A stretch of 64,000 nt of DNA from Paralvinella palmiformis. Its lineage: Eukaryota; Annelida; Polychaeta; Terebellida; Alvinellidae. Position 1 is the stretch's first letter, and each line of letters begins with the position of its first letter. The notes beneath the pieces were generated by a model. That model searched no databases and was not told the origin of the DNA. It saw only the letters and a list, made by a program, of their open reading frames with translations. Shown here piece after piece: positions 12,596 through 25,381 of the stretch. The stretch covers positions 446,001 through 510,000 of the forward strand of contig JAODUP010000095.1 of the NCBI GenBank assembly GCA_025642065.1, written 5' to 3'. The position numbers and the translations under genes are program-made.

Positions 12596-12720
12596 CTTAA
12601 AATGATAGGAAAATATTGACAGCTGTTTGTAATTAAGTTGAAATTGATCCAGCTCAGAGTTATCTAATCCAATTTCTTTTCCGATGACGTAAGCCTCAGA
12701 CCTGGATGTAGTTATGTACT
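12596..12720 (-). CDS. Isolated Death-domain-like exon
   Basis: An open frame on the minus strand encodes LAEYITTSRSEAYVIGKEIG followed by LDNSELDQFQLNYKQLSIF and SYHFK, then a donor AAG|GTAATT. The order of a short helix, A-x-x-IGKEIGL, a D/E-rich turn with SELDQF and a following helix resembles the N-terminal half of a Death domain (a protein-interaction fold of apoptosis and innate-immune adaptors). Only part of the fold is present. If the acceptor is GCTGGCAG at 12721, the exon enters in phase 1 and leaves in phase 0, so it could be a cassette between a ninjurin first exon and the terminal exon. The acceptor has a poor pyrimidine tract. It may equally be a relic of another gene. Confidence 0.22.
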
Positions 12721-13259
12721 CTGCCAGCTTTATAATCATAACGAACGCACAAAGACTTCAGTCAAACCTCATGATATCATAACGTATTTATCAAAAGTAC
12801 GCGTAACTTAAAGCAAAATATACCCTTTTCCGAATGGATCTAATAACAATGACTTCTATTGACATTATTAGTCACATTTTTAATACTTATATCTTACAAG
12901 TTATATATAAACTATGTTTCTGTCTGTAGACCGGGACACCACGTGACTAATTAATTATACAACAGAACATACACACTGTTGGCACGCAGAGAGTGGTGAC
13001 GTTCCACATATAACCGAAAACGTGTACATATTGATGACGTCACTACACAACTGCGTAGCATATCCATATTCGCGATTAGATTATCCACGTATTGTAATGA
13101 CTTCGGCGTTTAATAAAATCACAGTGTTGATAAACTCAATATATATATAATTATTAGAATTAATCTTATCTACAGTTTAAATAATGTATTATATATTTTG
13201 GACTAGGATGTCAATTTCCACAAAAAAAACCCTCTAAAGCAAGACCGAGGAAGCTAAAG

Positions 13260-13345
13260 AGCCTTCCTAATAATAATAATAATAATAATAATATATATTT
13301 AATAAAGCGCCCTTACTAGCAGGAGCCACTCAAAGGCGCTGTACA
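13260..13345 (-). mobile_element. SINE/LINE 3'-end fragment with (ATT)n tail, minus orientation
   Basis: Read on the minus strand, a GCGCCTTTGAGTGGCTCCTG segment and GGGCGCTTTATTAAAT are followed by an ATT repeat, the same tail architecture as the fragment at 12475. A trinucleotide AAC tract follows at 13399-13452. Confidence 0.5.
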
Positions 13346-14754
13346 AATAATATGTAATATAATAATACCCCAAATAATATGTTTGTATACTCAGTATACA
13401 ACAACAAGAACAACAACAACAGCAACAACAACAACAACAATAACAACAACAACCATAGTGTTACGGGCTAATTTTGATGGTAAGAGCTAGAATAAAATTA
13501 CGAATGAACGATTAAATCTTTCTTAAATGTCACTAATTAATTTAAGTAAATTAAGAAAAATGAGAAGTGGAAAAAAAACAATCGAATGCCGCCATTAAAA
13601 CCTGAAACGTTCACTTAGAAATAGGTACAGTAATTAAATACTCATCCGCTGTCAGTTTATTAATTATCTTTGTCATCACCAATAAAACGTTTGCTTTGAA
13701 GTCAATACAAACAATGTTTCTTCCGTCAATCAAATGTAGACACCGACAGACATTAGCCCCAAATGTAACATTACCATAAATCATTTATCTCCTCCCCCTC
13801 CCCGTCCCCTAGAGATTTCTTTGCTTGGTACAAGGGACATCCCCCCCTCATGTAGGATTTTGTTTCTTTGTTGTTTTCTCCGCCGATGATTCATTCATTT
13901 GAATACGGAACTCATTTAACATCAGAAGGCCATTTGGTAGAATCAGTTTATATTCGGACCAAATAGCCATTTCTTCTCCTTCTGACAGACGCATAATGGC
14001 GGTTGTTGGGCGGTATGACGAAACAATGACGCAGTGCTCGAGTGTTGTCAGTTCGGCTACACGCAGTCCAGCCCTCCCATTTCCTGTCAGACGTGTAAGA
14101 ATGATTGTCCTTTAGAGACATTCTGCGTCATTGTTCCATAGGCGAGGGATACGCCAATGGTAATGTTACTGAAATATCGGCCTTTATCAATTGGGTTCGT
14201 TAGTAAAATCTCGAAACCAATTTTCTAGCCTACTCGTTAATCGTTTCATTTAAGAAAGGATTTGACTGAATGGCGTTTCAGACTGGCATTTTCCCCCCCA
14301 TGTCTTATAAACCCCAATCCGGGTAGTTGCTGTTTTATGACAACAATACCAGTGAAGGTTATTTAAAATTACAATTAAATGTTTATTCATAGCTTTATGC
14401 AACTATGCCAGCATTTATTTTATTTGTAGTCGTTTGATGTCCAGTTTTTTTATATAGACATTAGGCTGTAAGGGCGTAATAACCTGCGCAGATGAGGGGA
14501 TGAACTGTAAGATGAAATACTCATCCTCTATAAACCCGGAATCTATAATACTAATAATATAATTATAATAACAATAACAATAATAGCCCAAATGTCAATT
14601 ATTTTACGTGGCTGGCAACCTCAAATGAGAGAGACGCGTATGGTCTGCAATTTATTGTTTCACGACGAGGGCTGAATCTAAATAAATTTAGAATTTACAA
14701 TATATGGCATATTCGGCGGAGAAAACTTTGCCAGTTAGATGAATAACACCTCCT

Positions 14755-14812
14755 ACTATAGCGGGATTCGAACCTCTGACCTCCCAGACAGCATGACCAT
14801 GAGTAAGTCCAC
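14755..14812 (-). mobile_element. tRNA-derived SINE fragment
   Basis: The minus strand has a perfect B box GGTTCGAATCCCGC (14762-14774) preceded by a tRNA-like GTCATGCTGTCTGGGAGGTC. Only the B-box half is well preserved. Confidence 0.35.
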
Positions 14813-15183
14813 AACAACAAATTATGACACCGATTGTTTTGTTTAAATGTCATATTGAATAATTAATTACCTCTAATAATTGCTATTAGTGTTAGTTAGA
14901 CGTGATATATGAGAATATTAAAGGAATATTTTAATGAGCATCATCATTAAAGATGTATGTTAGCTACTTGGTCTAGCAAACGATGAGTTACAGTCGTAGT
15001 TCAATAAGATGTTATCACTGTTCTCTATCGATATTCTATACAACAATAGAATAGATTATCTACAATAAATAACAGATAAGATAATATCACGTTCATGCGA
15101 TTATATCTGTTGATGGGGGAAAAATAGACCACCAGCGGCGTTTGCTGGATGGAAGCTGTACCATATTGGTCTCTTTATGGCTG

Positions 15184-15184
<1 letters not shown>

Positions 15185-15268
<84 letters not shown>

Positions 15269-15345
15269 GTGGGTGCGTGTGTGTGTGTGTGTGTGTGTCT
15301 GGACAAGTGCCAGTGTGTGTATCCAGCTCTTTCTCTCTCTTTCTC

Positions 15346-15387
<42 letters not shown>

Positions 15388-15460
15388 GTCTGTCTGTCTC
15401 ACTCTACTCTCATTCTCTGTCTGTCTGTCTGTCTTTCACTCACCACGCCATTCTATCTGT
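15185..15460. repeat. Compound (TA)n-(TG)n-(TC)n microsatellite
   Basis: Successive TA, TG, TC and TGTC runs. The frames in this stretch are repeat artefacts. Confidence 0.95.
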
Positions 15461-15927
15461 GTCTGTCTATTTTTGTACGTGCTTGTTGGCTATCCTGTCG
15501 GCAGCGATAGATCAATGACAGTGATACCAATAATTAGTATAACGTATATGAATTTATAATATATTAATACCCATCTAAGTATTAAATTACACTGTTGCCA
15601 TAGCTACGACGTGATAGCGCATGCCCAGTTAGTTATTATTTTCTGCCCTCACCATGCCGTGTTTAACAAGGAGACGTCATACTGAGTTGAAATAGAATCA
15701 TGACCAGACCTCATCGTCCATACTATTTACTATGATAAACACAGAATTAAGACATTTCTATACACCAGCATGTACCACCCATGTTCTTTGTTTTCTATTG
15801 TTAAGGCGCATTGCCCGTGTCATGTTCTCTTCAAACAACCGTCTCATGTTTTGTACATTTAATTGGCTATAACTGCCTTTTCTCTCACATAAACCGGTGT
15901 TCGTTGTTCTTATATCTCGCTCTCCAG

Positions 15928-15992
15928 GTGTCGGGACATAGCCAGGGTGATTCTAATTCGCCACAAGCGAAGATGCAGAGAGGCGGGTCCAG
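15928..15992 (+). CDS. Candidate internal exon of a plus-strand gene
   Basis: This 65-nt segment has textbook borders: an upstream pyrimidine tract ending TCTCGCTCTCCAG and a donor TCCAG|GTAAGT. Entering in phase 0 it reads VSGHSQGDSNSPQAKMQRGG followed by S and a split Arg codon, leaving in phase 2. Another frame is also open (CRDIARVILIRHKRRCREAG). The phase-0 reading is preferred because its phase-2 exit fits the exon at 32368. I do not recognise the peptide. No first exon was identified upstream. Confidence 0.4.
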
Positions 15993-16919
15993 GTAAGTGG
16001 TTGGGTCGCCCCGTTTGGGGTAGGTGTGTATGTAGGGAACTGATCTTACCAAAACCATGATCAGCCAAATACCGCAGAGTTAATAACCGTATTTATATTT
16101 TGCTGGACTTTGAAGTACCCGGGATTCCTCCCTTCGTGGCGTCGAGAATTACCTCCAATAGAACGTCTCTGTTAAGAAAACAAAATTACAAACCATCAAG
16201 TTCATTATTTACAGATAAAGGATTTTCCGTGTTAATCCGTAGTTCCCTGTGTCACCCGGACACTTCCAGTTGTTGGTCGCTAGTCTCATGTTTTGACCCC
16301 CAACACCAACCGTCCTTCTATCACGGAACATTGGGTCCGCCTCCGATGTGGATTTCGGTCTATTTGACCTCTAAGTGACCCTTCTGATAGATTGCTCGCT
16401 AGCAATCTTGTGTCCCTTGGTGAAGGCGAGTTATCGTATTATGGCTAACATCCATTTCATATAATATATGGTTCATTTCATAGTTAATATTGAATTAGCT
16501 AATAAAGTAATATACGTTACTCCGCCTTATTTAGTATCTGACTACGTATTAATATAATGAAGACTCGTTTAATTGAATGAGAAGGATTTTACAAAAGGAT
16601 GGATTGTGACTCTTCACTTAATGAGCACAATGAGCACGTTATGAGAGGTTTTCCTCATAATAATGGATACATGGCAAAAATAGATTTAGATAATCGTATA
16701 AAACGAAGATAGTACTTAATGTGAAGATGAACGTATGTTTATATCAATATTGTTCTCTAGCATGAAACACCAGGATAACGAAATGATAACTTAACTTCAC
16801 ATTTCCAAGAATTATTAATTATTAACTCACATTGTTATATGTCGTTAGCATTGTGGCAACATTAAGTTTACCTGTTAAGTCGCTTAGGCTCAGAGTTGCT
16901 AACATCTAAGAAATACGGC

Positions 16920-16988
16920 CGACGGTACGACTGATTCGAAACCGGAACCTAGAGGTTTGAAGATCACTGCTCTAACCAGTCAGCTATT
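16920..16988 (-). mobile_element. tRNA-derived SINE fragment
   Basis: The minus strand contains TAGCTGACTGGTTAGAGCA (A box, 16968-16986) and GGTTTCGAATC (B box, 16931-16941) at tRNA-like spacing. The flanks do not form an acceptor stem. Confidence 0.45.
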
Positions 16989-18141
16989 AGAAGGCTCTCA
17001 TTAAGAATAAACACAGAAATAACAGATTGGTCAGTGATTATGTTAGTTTATATATATGAAACAAAGATAAGGATAGGTGTAGGACATTTTGTTTGAGTGT
17101 CTTTGTGAGTGCACTATATGTCCATCTACGTATATCAGTGTACGTATAAGTGAAGCTAGATTTTCGGGTATCTGGGTGCGTGCTTGTTTGTATACGTACC
17201 GGGCCAATACATTTTGTTTCTTTTATAAACATAGTAGGTGCGGGGTGTGTGGATGTGGTTCGGCTAAAATATAGCCCATTATTGATTAAACTTATTGTGA
17301 TAATAGCCACAAAATAACACTTGTGTCGTGATCGTTTTTCTAACCTTCTGCACTTACTAACCCGGAGACTAACAAAGCAATTGTTATTTAAATTAACAGT
17401 TCTAATTATTACCCAGATACTTAAGGGATAGTTATCTGTCTAGTAGAGGAGTAGATGGGTGGCGGTTCGAGGGGGGGGGGGTGGCGTTGTGAGGTGGCCC
17501 AGACGATGACTAATAATTCAGCGACGATTCTGTTTCACGGATGCCACACAAATCACAGCTCGTCCATACATAATCAAAGTTGCCACATTAGGAGAGGATG
17601 TTCCATTGACAGAAGAATCTCCACCCCGTGCTCTATCCGTGTTCCTAGACACGAGTAGTGCTGACTGACTTTCCTTGCGAGACGAGACGTCATTAAAAAC
17701 GAATACGTTCTCGTATGATGGATGTCCTTCTGCGATAGTAATTATAATAGGAACGTAAACGACACCAGCTACTTATCAAGCCCATCCCTACTTCCTGTGA
17801 CGATGTGACAAAACTTGGGAACGATTTAAAACATCAGCCTAACTTTGTCACGATGACTATAATATGCTCTTCCTGTTTACACTCCTTCCCCAATGGCTAT
17901 TCCATTGGCCATTAAACTGTCATTATGTTGATCTAATCTGTTATCACCGAAGAGGGATATTTGGTCATTTTCCCGCTGGAAATAAAGGATTTCGCCGACG
18001 CCCGGGCAAGGGGGAGGCGGCGTACTCTGCAAACATGTCACTAAATTCGGGGGCAGAGTGCAAACTTCTCGAAGCCAATCAAGGCGATGTCAACAGACCT
18101 AGGATCGGTAGCTGGGTACAAGTGGGTCCGCTTCATGTAAA

Positions 18142-18161
18142 TACACACACACACACCACAC

Positions 18162-18204
<43 letters not shown>

Positions 18205-18208
18205 CACA

Positions 18209-18240
<32 letters not shown>

Positions 18241-18282
18241 CACACACGCACGCACGCACGCACGCATGGAGAGAGAGAGAGA
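18142..18282. repeat. (CA)n-(GCAC)n-(GA)n microsatellite
   Basis: CA run to about 18202, then GCAC tetranucleotides to 18266 and a short GA run. Confidence 0.95.
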
Positions 18283-18490
18283 GTTGTGGCCATTTCTGTT
18301 AAATATAACTTTTATTGCCAATAACTGTCACAGATACATAGTCAGTCGACAAATCTGTGATCTATTTACCATGGTTCGAGCCATTATATAGGAGATCAGT
18401 TTTGTTGTTTACAGAGGAAGGTAGCCATGTTTTATATCGCCAAGTGGTCATAATGGGATATAGATCTGACAAGGACTACGTCACACGGTA

Positions 18491-18580
18491 TATTGGAGGG
18501 TAAAAATGGGGACTCATTTCACTCACAGATAAGTCGGAGGGTAAAAATGGGGACTCATTTCACTCACAGATAAGTCGGAG
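18491..18580. repeat. Tandem duplication, 41-bp unit
   Basis: The block beginning GGAGGGTAAAAATGGGGACT occurs twice, at 18495 and 18536, with no visible difference in the core, so the duplication is recent. Confidence 0.9.
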
Positions 18581-19039
18581 ATTGTGAAGGTACTTCAGTA
18601 AAGTCATGTTTGAGCTGAATTACTAATAATTATGATTGTAATGATGACAGTAATGATGATGATGATAATAATGATGATGATGATGATGGGAGTGGTGGTG
18701 GTGGTGGTGTAGTTCTATGAAGGTGATAGTGAATGTGACGTTGATGATGATGATTTGCATGATAAAGTTAGTGATAATGCACGACATTATCTTAGTCATA
18801 TAATAATGATGAATATTATGATGACGACGATGATGATGATGATGGAGGAAATCGTGTTCAGGCCAATAACAATATTAAAGGTGGTACGACAACCATTAAT
18901 TAATAGATGGAGTAAACTTAATTTTCTTCATTGTCAGGGCAAGTCATCTTTATAGCAATAAACGTACCATCTTTACCTCTCTCTGAGACATCAAACATCA
19001 GATGAGAAGATAGGATTTAGAAGATGATCATCATAAACT

Positions 19040-19110
19040 AACTGATCACAAACTGATCACTATCTGGGAACATGACGATCACAAACTGATCACTAGCTGG
19101 GAACATAGCC
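19040..19110. repeat. Tandem duplication, 33-bp unit
   Basis: ATCACAAACTGATCACTATC plus CTGGGAACAT is repeated 33 bp later with a single visible change (TATCT/TAGCT). Confidence 0.85.
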
Positions 19111-19951
19111 GACAATATTTTATTGCATTTCTAATCCAAAACAAGTTACCAACATAAACTAACTATAATAACTGGATGGCGTCACGTGGGATGATTGGTC
19201 AGTATGATGGATAGAAGGAAATGGTAAAATAAACTTTAAAACAAACACAACATATGAACAACATCTGATTAAATAAGGAATTAGTTGAATACATTAAAAG
19301 ATCTGAACTTTTGAAGAGTTAACAATGTATATAAACAATGACAATAATTTGTACTCAGCACGTGTTCCAATTTGTGTGGCTCTTCTCACCTAACTAACAT
19401 ATTTGGTAAGTAAAATTGTTTACTGCTAAGCTTTTATTTATTATTAAAAAAAAACAGAAACTGATGACTGTAATTAAACCATTCTTTATTTGTTTGAATC
19501 ATAATCGCATGAATTGCCAATTATATTAATGTTAAGTATTATTATTATACTAGGGGCGCGATTTCAAACTTGATAATCTAAGGTGTTATATTTTGTATGT
19601 GGTATTATTTTTATGACATTTGCCCTCTGGCGGACATAGCACAGATAACCCATGTGAGTGGTTTCTTTTCAATAGCGACATCTGGTCAGTGTCCAAACCC
19701 CGCAGCAATGTCACGTACCAATAATTAGAAATATGATTGGTTAGCTTCGAGTGACAGACGTTTATTAATAAAACACACACATCTGAGCAATATGAACGCC
19801 TCTATGTCGACATACTTCAAACCACTTCTGGTCACATTTGACGCTGCTCACGCGGGTTACACATGCGCAAGGTTGTTTCCACATAAGTGGAGTTACCGTT
19901 AATTGCAACGCTTTCTCGGGCATCCGCGCATGCGTTCCGTAAGAACCGTCA

Positions 19952-20370
19952 ACGCGCATGCGCGAGCACATAGCATGATAAACGACATTAGTATTCTACG
20001 ACGACAATCTGTTATGACGTCACTTACCGCGATAATGAACAAGACTGCTGCTCGTGCTCTGAGCGAAGGCAGACACGTGATTCATGACGTCAGACGGTGG
20101 CCAGCAAGTATTCCAAGATTAAAACGATGCTCCAGCGAAACTGTCGCTCAAAGAGTAAAGGATGACGTCAATAACTCGCCGAAAACGAGGCGTTTACTCG
20201 TTAATCGTTACACCTCGAGTTTCGATAAAATGGTTTTTCTCCTGTTTATTCGAATTATAACAAAGGCGACATGTAACAAGGCGATTTACACCAAATAGTC
20301 ATTCATCTAATGACAGTTTTATTGTCTGTGACTTTGTCTTTGCGAGCATCTTCGTCGTAAAATGACGTCA
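19952..20370. promoter_or_regulatory. CRE/ATF and NRF1-like motif cluster
   Basis: Four perfect CRE palindromes TGACGTCA lie at 20015-20022, 20085-20092, 20163-20170 and 20363-20370, and an NRF1-like GCGCATGCGC lies near 19955. The 20085 copy abuts the ATG of the 19-codon first exon. The motif matches are direct observations; that CREB/ATF-type factors act here is inference. Confidence 0.5.
20028..20085 (-). CDS. Candidate alternative first exon of ninjurin, 19 codons
   Basis: ATG at 20085 begins MNHVSAFAQSTSSSLVHYR and reaches the donor GCG|GTAAGT in phase 1, matching the shared exon. The predicted isoform is about 343 residues. The peptide is short, polar and Ser-rich, without a recognisable domain. 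The setting looks like a promoter: four perfect TGACGTCA motifs lie within about 360 bp, one of them immediately abutting the ATG, and a GCGCATGCGC motif lies just beyond the donor. A plus-strand ORF covers the same bases (19903-20298), but I see no splice signal or start context that favours it. Confidence 0.55.
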
Positions 20371-21239
20371 ACGTTAGACATTCTTAATAAGAAATTGTCC
20401 TTTCCTTATCATTTCCCCCCTTTTTTCCTCTTTTCTCCCTATCTCGACTTTCTAGAAGAAGCTACTTTAGCGAGTAGATGTACCCTGAGTAGCCCTTCCA
20501 GTAACCTACTCACGTAGTGCCGAGCAGTGATTGGTGAAGAATATTTCACAAAGAGATCAGTGAGTCATCACGTGCTAGGACACGTGCTCGTTCCATATGG
20601 CGCTAGGTTCAATCCCATTGTAACGTAAGCGCCTTTATAGTCTCCTTGGTTAACGTTCTAACAACGTCTTCTCTTGCCTTCTTCTTATATTCAGCAAACT
20701 ACCGTGTCAACAATTCGCCAAAAACACATTCCCTATCGACAATTGTTTCTCCTACTGTCGCCAACACACCGAGAAGAAGCTCTACGACCAAAAATCCGTT
20801 CCCTACACCCCACACAAGTTGGCTTTATCCTGTGTACTCACGGCTTAGGGGCACTTTCGGCACCGATAAATACACAAACCACACATAGACGGACACACAC
20901 ATACCCGAACTCGAGCCGGAAACAGAACTGAATGCATACCACACCAAGACGCTGACCAGTGGCGCCCCTGGCACGATGCCATCGCGATGCCATCACGTCT
21001 ACGATGCACAGACTGAGCCATAATCACGTACCACTCCTTACCAAGTGCCATTTAGCCACGCCACCATAAGATGTCTGTCGTTTTGTTCGGAGAACGGACC
21101 AGACAAAGCCACTTCCTGGTTTGACGAAGGAAGAGCGAAGGGGAATTAATGGAGAATTGTTAGTTGTTAGGAAAAACACGTTTGGGATATTGAGGGAGAC
21201 AAGCGTAGATATAAATATAGATAGATATACAGATATAGA

Positions 21240-21241
21240 TG

Positions 21242-21288
<47 letters not shown>

Positions 21289-21335
21289 AGATAGATAGAT
21301 ATACAGACAGACAGACAAATAGATAGATAGATATG
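21240..21335. repeat. (TA)n with GATA/GACA tracts
   Basis: TA dinucleotides to about 21285, followed by GATA and GACA tetranucleotides. Confidence 0.9.
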
Positions 21336-22059
21336 TTATGATGTTTACAGTTCTGTGTGTCAGCTGACATATTACCTGACTTGGTCTGTCATAATGTTTT
21401 TTGACGTCACTTAAAAGCGGTTTTGGGAAAGAAAAGCCGGCGCAGTAATGGAAAATAAATCTTGGGTGCCATATTTTATTATTTACTTTGAGTGAGTTTC
21501 ACGGTGTGTATGCGTATGTGTGGATATGTGTGCGCTCGCGTGCGTGCACGCGCGTGTGTAGGCATATGGGTATTTATCTATCTATTTGTCCAACTTTCTG
21601 TTTGGCTATATGTCTGTCTGTTCGGCAATCCATCTGTCTATCTTGAGTTTTTCCTATCGGTCGGTCGGTCCGTCCGTCCGTCTGTCTATCAGCAATATCT
21701 CTCAATAATCATTGTTCCAATATTGTCAACAGATCACGGAAACAATAAGAAATATTTATGGTGACTCTGTTGGAGCCATCGTCACCAAATAACACAAATT
21801 GTCCCAAATCTGACACCATATACAGATATTAAACGTCGAGAACCAATACGCCTCATCCCCAAACATCCCCCTCTTACGACAACACCCCTCCCTTCCCTTT
21901 CCCCCTCGAGCTATCAGTCTATGATAAGAATATATCCCCTCATGCCATTGGTAGTCAGTTGCCCCAGAGCTGACTGTAAGCCTCCATTACTGACAACCAG
22001 TAATCACCTTCTCTGGTTATCAACCATCTTAGCCTCGTTCTCACCATATAATAACTGCT

Positions 22060-22330
22060 TTTATAATGCCAGTACCTCGGCCTGTCTACTACAGCACTTT
22101 ACCTCAGTTGTGCCATGCCATAGATTCTATAGTACTCTTTCCTCTATACCGTGGCATATACCTCGGTGAGTACCTCGCTATAGATTATATAGTACCTCGG
22201 GCCATACCTCGGTGTGTACCTCATCATACCTCGATCCCTCTACTTCGGCCTATGGTTCGGGGTGTACATCTTCACAGCAGATAAATTACATCAGCAGATC
22301 TACCTCAGTACGTAACTCCGTCTATAACTC
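22060..22330. repeat. Degenerate TACCTCGG-rich tract
   Basis: The octamer TACCTCGG or a one-base variant recurs at irregular 12-40 bp spacing about ten times. It looks like a decayed short tandem repeat built on TACCTCGGYCTAT-like units. Confidence 0.55.
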
Positions 22331-23343
22331 GATATAGTTCCTGTTATGCTTCGGCTAGTGTCCTATGACATTCCAGTCCCATAGACTTTGGTAGTTTCTA
22401 AAGTGCACCACCAGTAAATAAACTGACAGTCCTTGTCCATAATTCTAACAATAAGATAATAGAAGTCTGACCGGCAGTATAGGTCTTTAATCAAAGTGAC
22501 TTTTGCAGTATAGTTAAATATTACCGGGATTAACATACTGGCAGTATAGCCGTCTGGATCATGGGCAATATGGCCACGTAATCAGAAGTATTGCAGTATT
22601 ATCTTCGGGACTGTGGCAGTATGACAATATTGGACCGATCTATCAGAGGCTCTGTCATGCACGGCAGATATTATATGCAGAGGGTGTGCTGAGACAGTCC
22701 CTTAAGAGAGCTCTTATTGGGGGCGGGGGTGAGGGTGGGGGGAGTTTGATGGGGTAGTCGGAGAGAAGGTGTTACAACTGAATTATGCTTAATTACACCC
22801 GAGCTTCAACGACAAAGGTACGAGATTAGAACGATGACGGTGTGGCTGATGAAGATGAAGATGTTGGGGGGGAGGGAGGGGGTGAGAAGGATCTGCTGCG
22901 GAATACCAAGTTCCTGGGAGGGTTGATCGTGTTGGGGGGGGGGATAGGGGGAGGGGTGATTCGGGGTCGGTTGTAGGGCAGATTACCATCCCGATAGAAT
23001 GAAGCCCGTGGCAGAAATGGACGAACGCTGATAGGTACGATCTGCAGCCGAGGGTGAAGGCACCCCGATAACAATTTGTGCAATTCTCGGCTGTTTCTCG
23101 TGTCGGTGGTCCATAAATCCTGACGATAATCGTATCCTGACAGCAGCTGATCAACTTGTACAGCGAGCCAGAGCCATGTTACCCCAGAAACTTATTAATG
23201 ACAACAACAGAAGGGGATGGGGGTCTTGTGTATGAGGTCACCTCTGATACAGATGACAACAAACTGATGGAAATATTATATCTAATATAGATAACAGATT
23301 ATCTCTTCTTCTGTTGATTACCCTCTCGAATCAATTGACCGTA

Positions 23344-23378
<35 letters not shown>

Positions 23379-23440
23379 GTGTGTGTGTGTGTGTGTTATA
23401 GCAAATCTGAGAGGAGAGGGAAGCACGCATACCGACACGT

Positions 23441-23491
<51 letters not shown>

Positions 23492-23999
23492 TTAATTTCA
23501 AATCAAGTCTTCAGCTAATCTTTGTCCAGACATTACCCTATATACTTATCAAATTGAGACACAATGGCGCCGTATCCGTCTAGTTGAGGCAAAAACGTGA
23601 TTTGCAGGCGACAAAATCGATAATAAAAAGCAATCGGTCTTGACTATCAGTGGACATCCGACTAATTAGATCGATCTATACAGAGATAGACATATAACTA
23701 GGAGCATCTCAATCACAGTTAGGATTCTATTAACGTTGGTAACATTCAGTGACAACGGTCATTCTATATACTATACTAATTGACAACAATTATATTCATG
23801 TTGTTATCAGTAAACATGTTTGTATTAAGATAAGATTATACAATAATGATATCCATTTGATCAGTAAACGTTCATATATTGAAGGAATATTGCGTGACAC
23901 TGACGATCACAGTTATCTCTGTTAGTGCCTTTTCACACATTATTTCCGCATGCCCACGCGTACATAAACCAATACACACGCACACACGCATACGCACCC

Positions 24000-24014
24000 A
24001 CCCATGTACACACT

Positions 24015-24070
<56 letters not shown>

Positions 24071-24071
24071 A

Positions 24072-24104
<33 letters not shown>

Positions 24105-24116
24105 CGCGCGCACACA
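24000..24116. repeat. (CA)n-(TA)n microsatellite
   Basis: A CG/CA-rich start, a long CA run interrupted by CAAA, and a terminal TA run. Confidence 0.95.
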
Positions 24117-25104
24117 CAATCAAATCAACTTTCTATCCAGAACATCTTGGTGTGAAAAAGAAATGTAATCTGCGATATAATTCGGGTTATGATGGAGTTT
24201 TTAGGAGTCCAGAACGGCAGACGTAAAATCAATAGAAAAAAAGGAGACGATTTCATTCCGGAACTGATCCGCCTCATCGTCCAGCGGCGAGGGGGGAGGT
24301 GGGAGGAAGAAGGAACAAAAAAGGCAAATCGTTTTTTCAACCAACTGTCTGCTAAGGTCGGACGCCATTTTGTAGCCGGATTCCCAGGAGACGGGTCGGT
24401 GACTAAACGGCAAGGTCAAGTCATGGCGTCCGTTGCTTTCGTTGTCATGGCAGCAATGGCTTCCGCTTTGCCGCATCGGAGTCTCTTTGTTTGGCGAGAA
24501 GAGTTTCATGGGAAAACTGATCTTCTTTAGCAGTCACGTGATCTGATTACGGATCGTCGGTACAATACCGATGGCAAGTTTAAAAGAAGAGTTTCGTCGA
24601 ATGGCGAGACGTAATTAATGTCTGAATGAAAACCGCGAATTACTTTTTCACGAAATCTACATCGTCCCAGTAAATAACCAAACAATCTGCCTACTCCGGT
24701 AGATCACAAAGCTACCATTTCGCTAAAGACGAGCCATTCCTCTGTTGGAAGCATAATTATAAATTGCCGATTTTTCTTCAAAAGAGAAAGGTCAACGCGT
24801 TCATATTTCTCCATTAAGCATATCCGGATATTACCGTGGCCTTTTTTTTGCCTTTTCTAGCGTCATATACCGTTATATAACCGACGTCATATTTCGGACA
24901 GTTGTCCTTACCCTAATGACGTCATGGCGTCTTCTGAAGCAAAGAAGTAGAATTCCATGAGAGGAAGAATAAAAATCTGAGGATTTAGAGACAGATGGTT
25001 GTAATATAAAAGTTGGATTATGTTAATGCCAGTTAATGAATCGGAAAGAAACGACCGCATGAATTCAGAAAAATAGACCCGAGTTATCTTACCGTATGGA
25101 AGAT

Positions 25105-25170
25105 GGTGGTAGCTCAGTGGTTAATGAATTCGACCAGAAAAAGGGGTGTACTTAGGTCGAATTCACTAAC
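25105..25170 (+). mobile_element. tRNA-derived SINE head
   Basis: A pol III A box TAGCTCAGTGG (25110-25120) is followed about 35 bp later by a B-box-like GGTCGAATTC (25155-25164). The cloverleaf is not intact, so this is a SINE remnant rather than a tRNA gene. Confidence 0.5.
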
Positions 25171-25381
25171 TAGCTGTTGATTGTTTAGCTGTTTACTGGC
25201 TGAATGGCTGAGGTATAGTTCAGTAAGTGTAGGTGTTTGAACGACGAAGGCTGATTATTGTGAATTAGACGATTTTAATATGCTATGACAGAAAGCGTCT
25301 GCTATCCTGGTAGTTAATGGTGGTGTGCAAATGAACAAGTCCATTAACTCGAATTGAAATGTGAATTACTTAGACAAACTA

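Noticed and set aside
16021..16060. Minus-strand ATGGTTTTG|GTAAGA donor.
   Set aside because: Phase 0, three codons, no promoter context.
17864..18391. Plus-strand frame of 175 codons.
   Set aside because: Its second half is CA/GCAC repeat and its first half has no splice or domain support.
21042..21051. ATG GCA CTT G|GTAAGG on the minus strand, phase 1, a possible seventh ninjurin first exon encoding only MAL.
   Set aside because: Three codons before a common donor-like hexamer are expected by chance; no promoter evidence.
24189..24530. Overlapping frames on both strands, including a plus frame of 113 codons and minus MASDLSRQLVEKT.
   Set aside because: GC-richer island with no usable donor in a consistent phase; neither strand is favoured.
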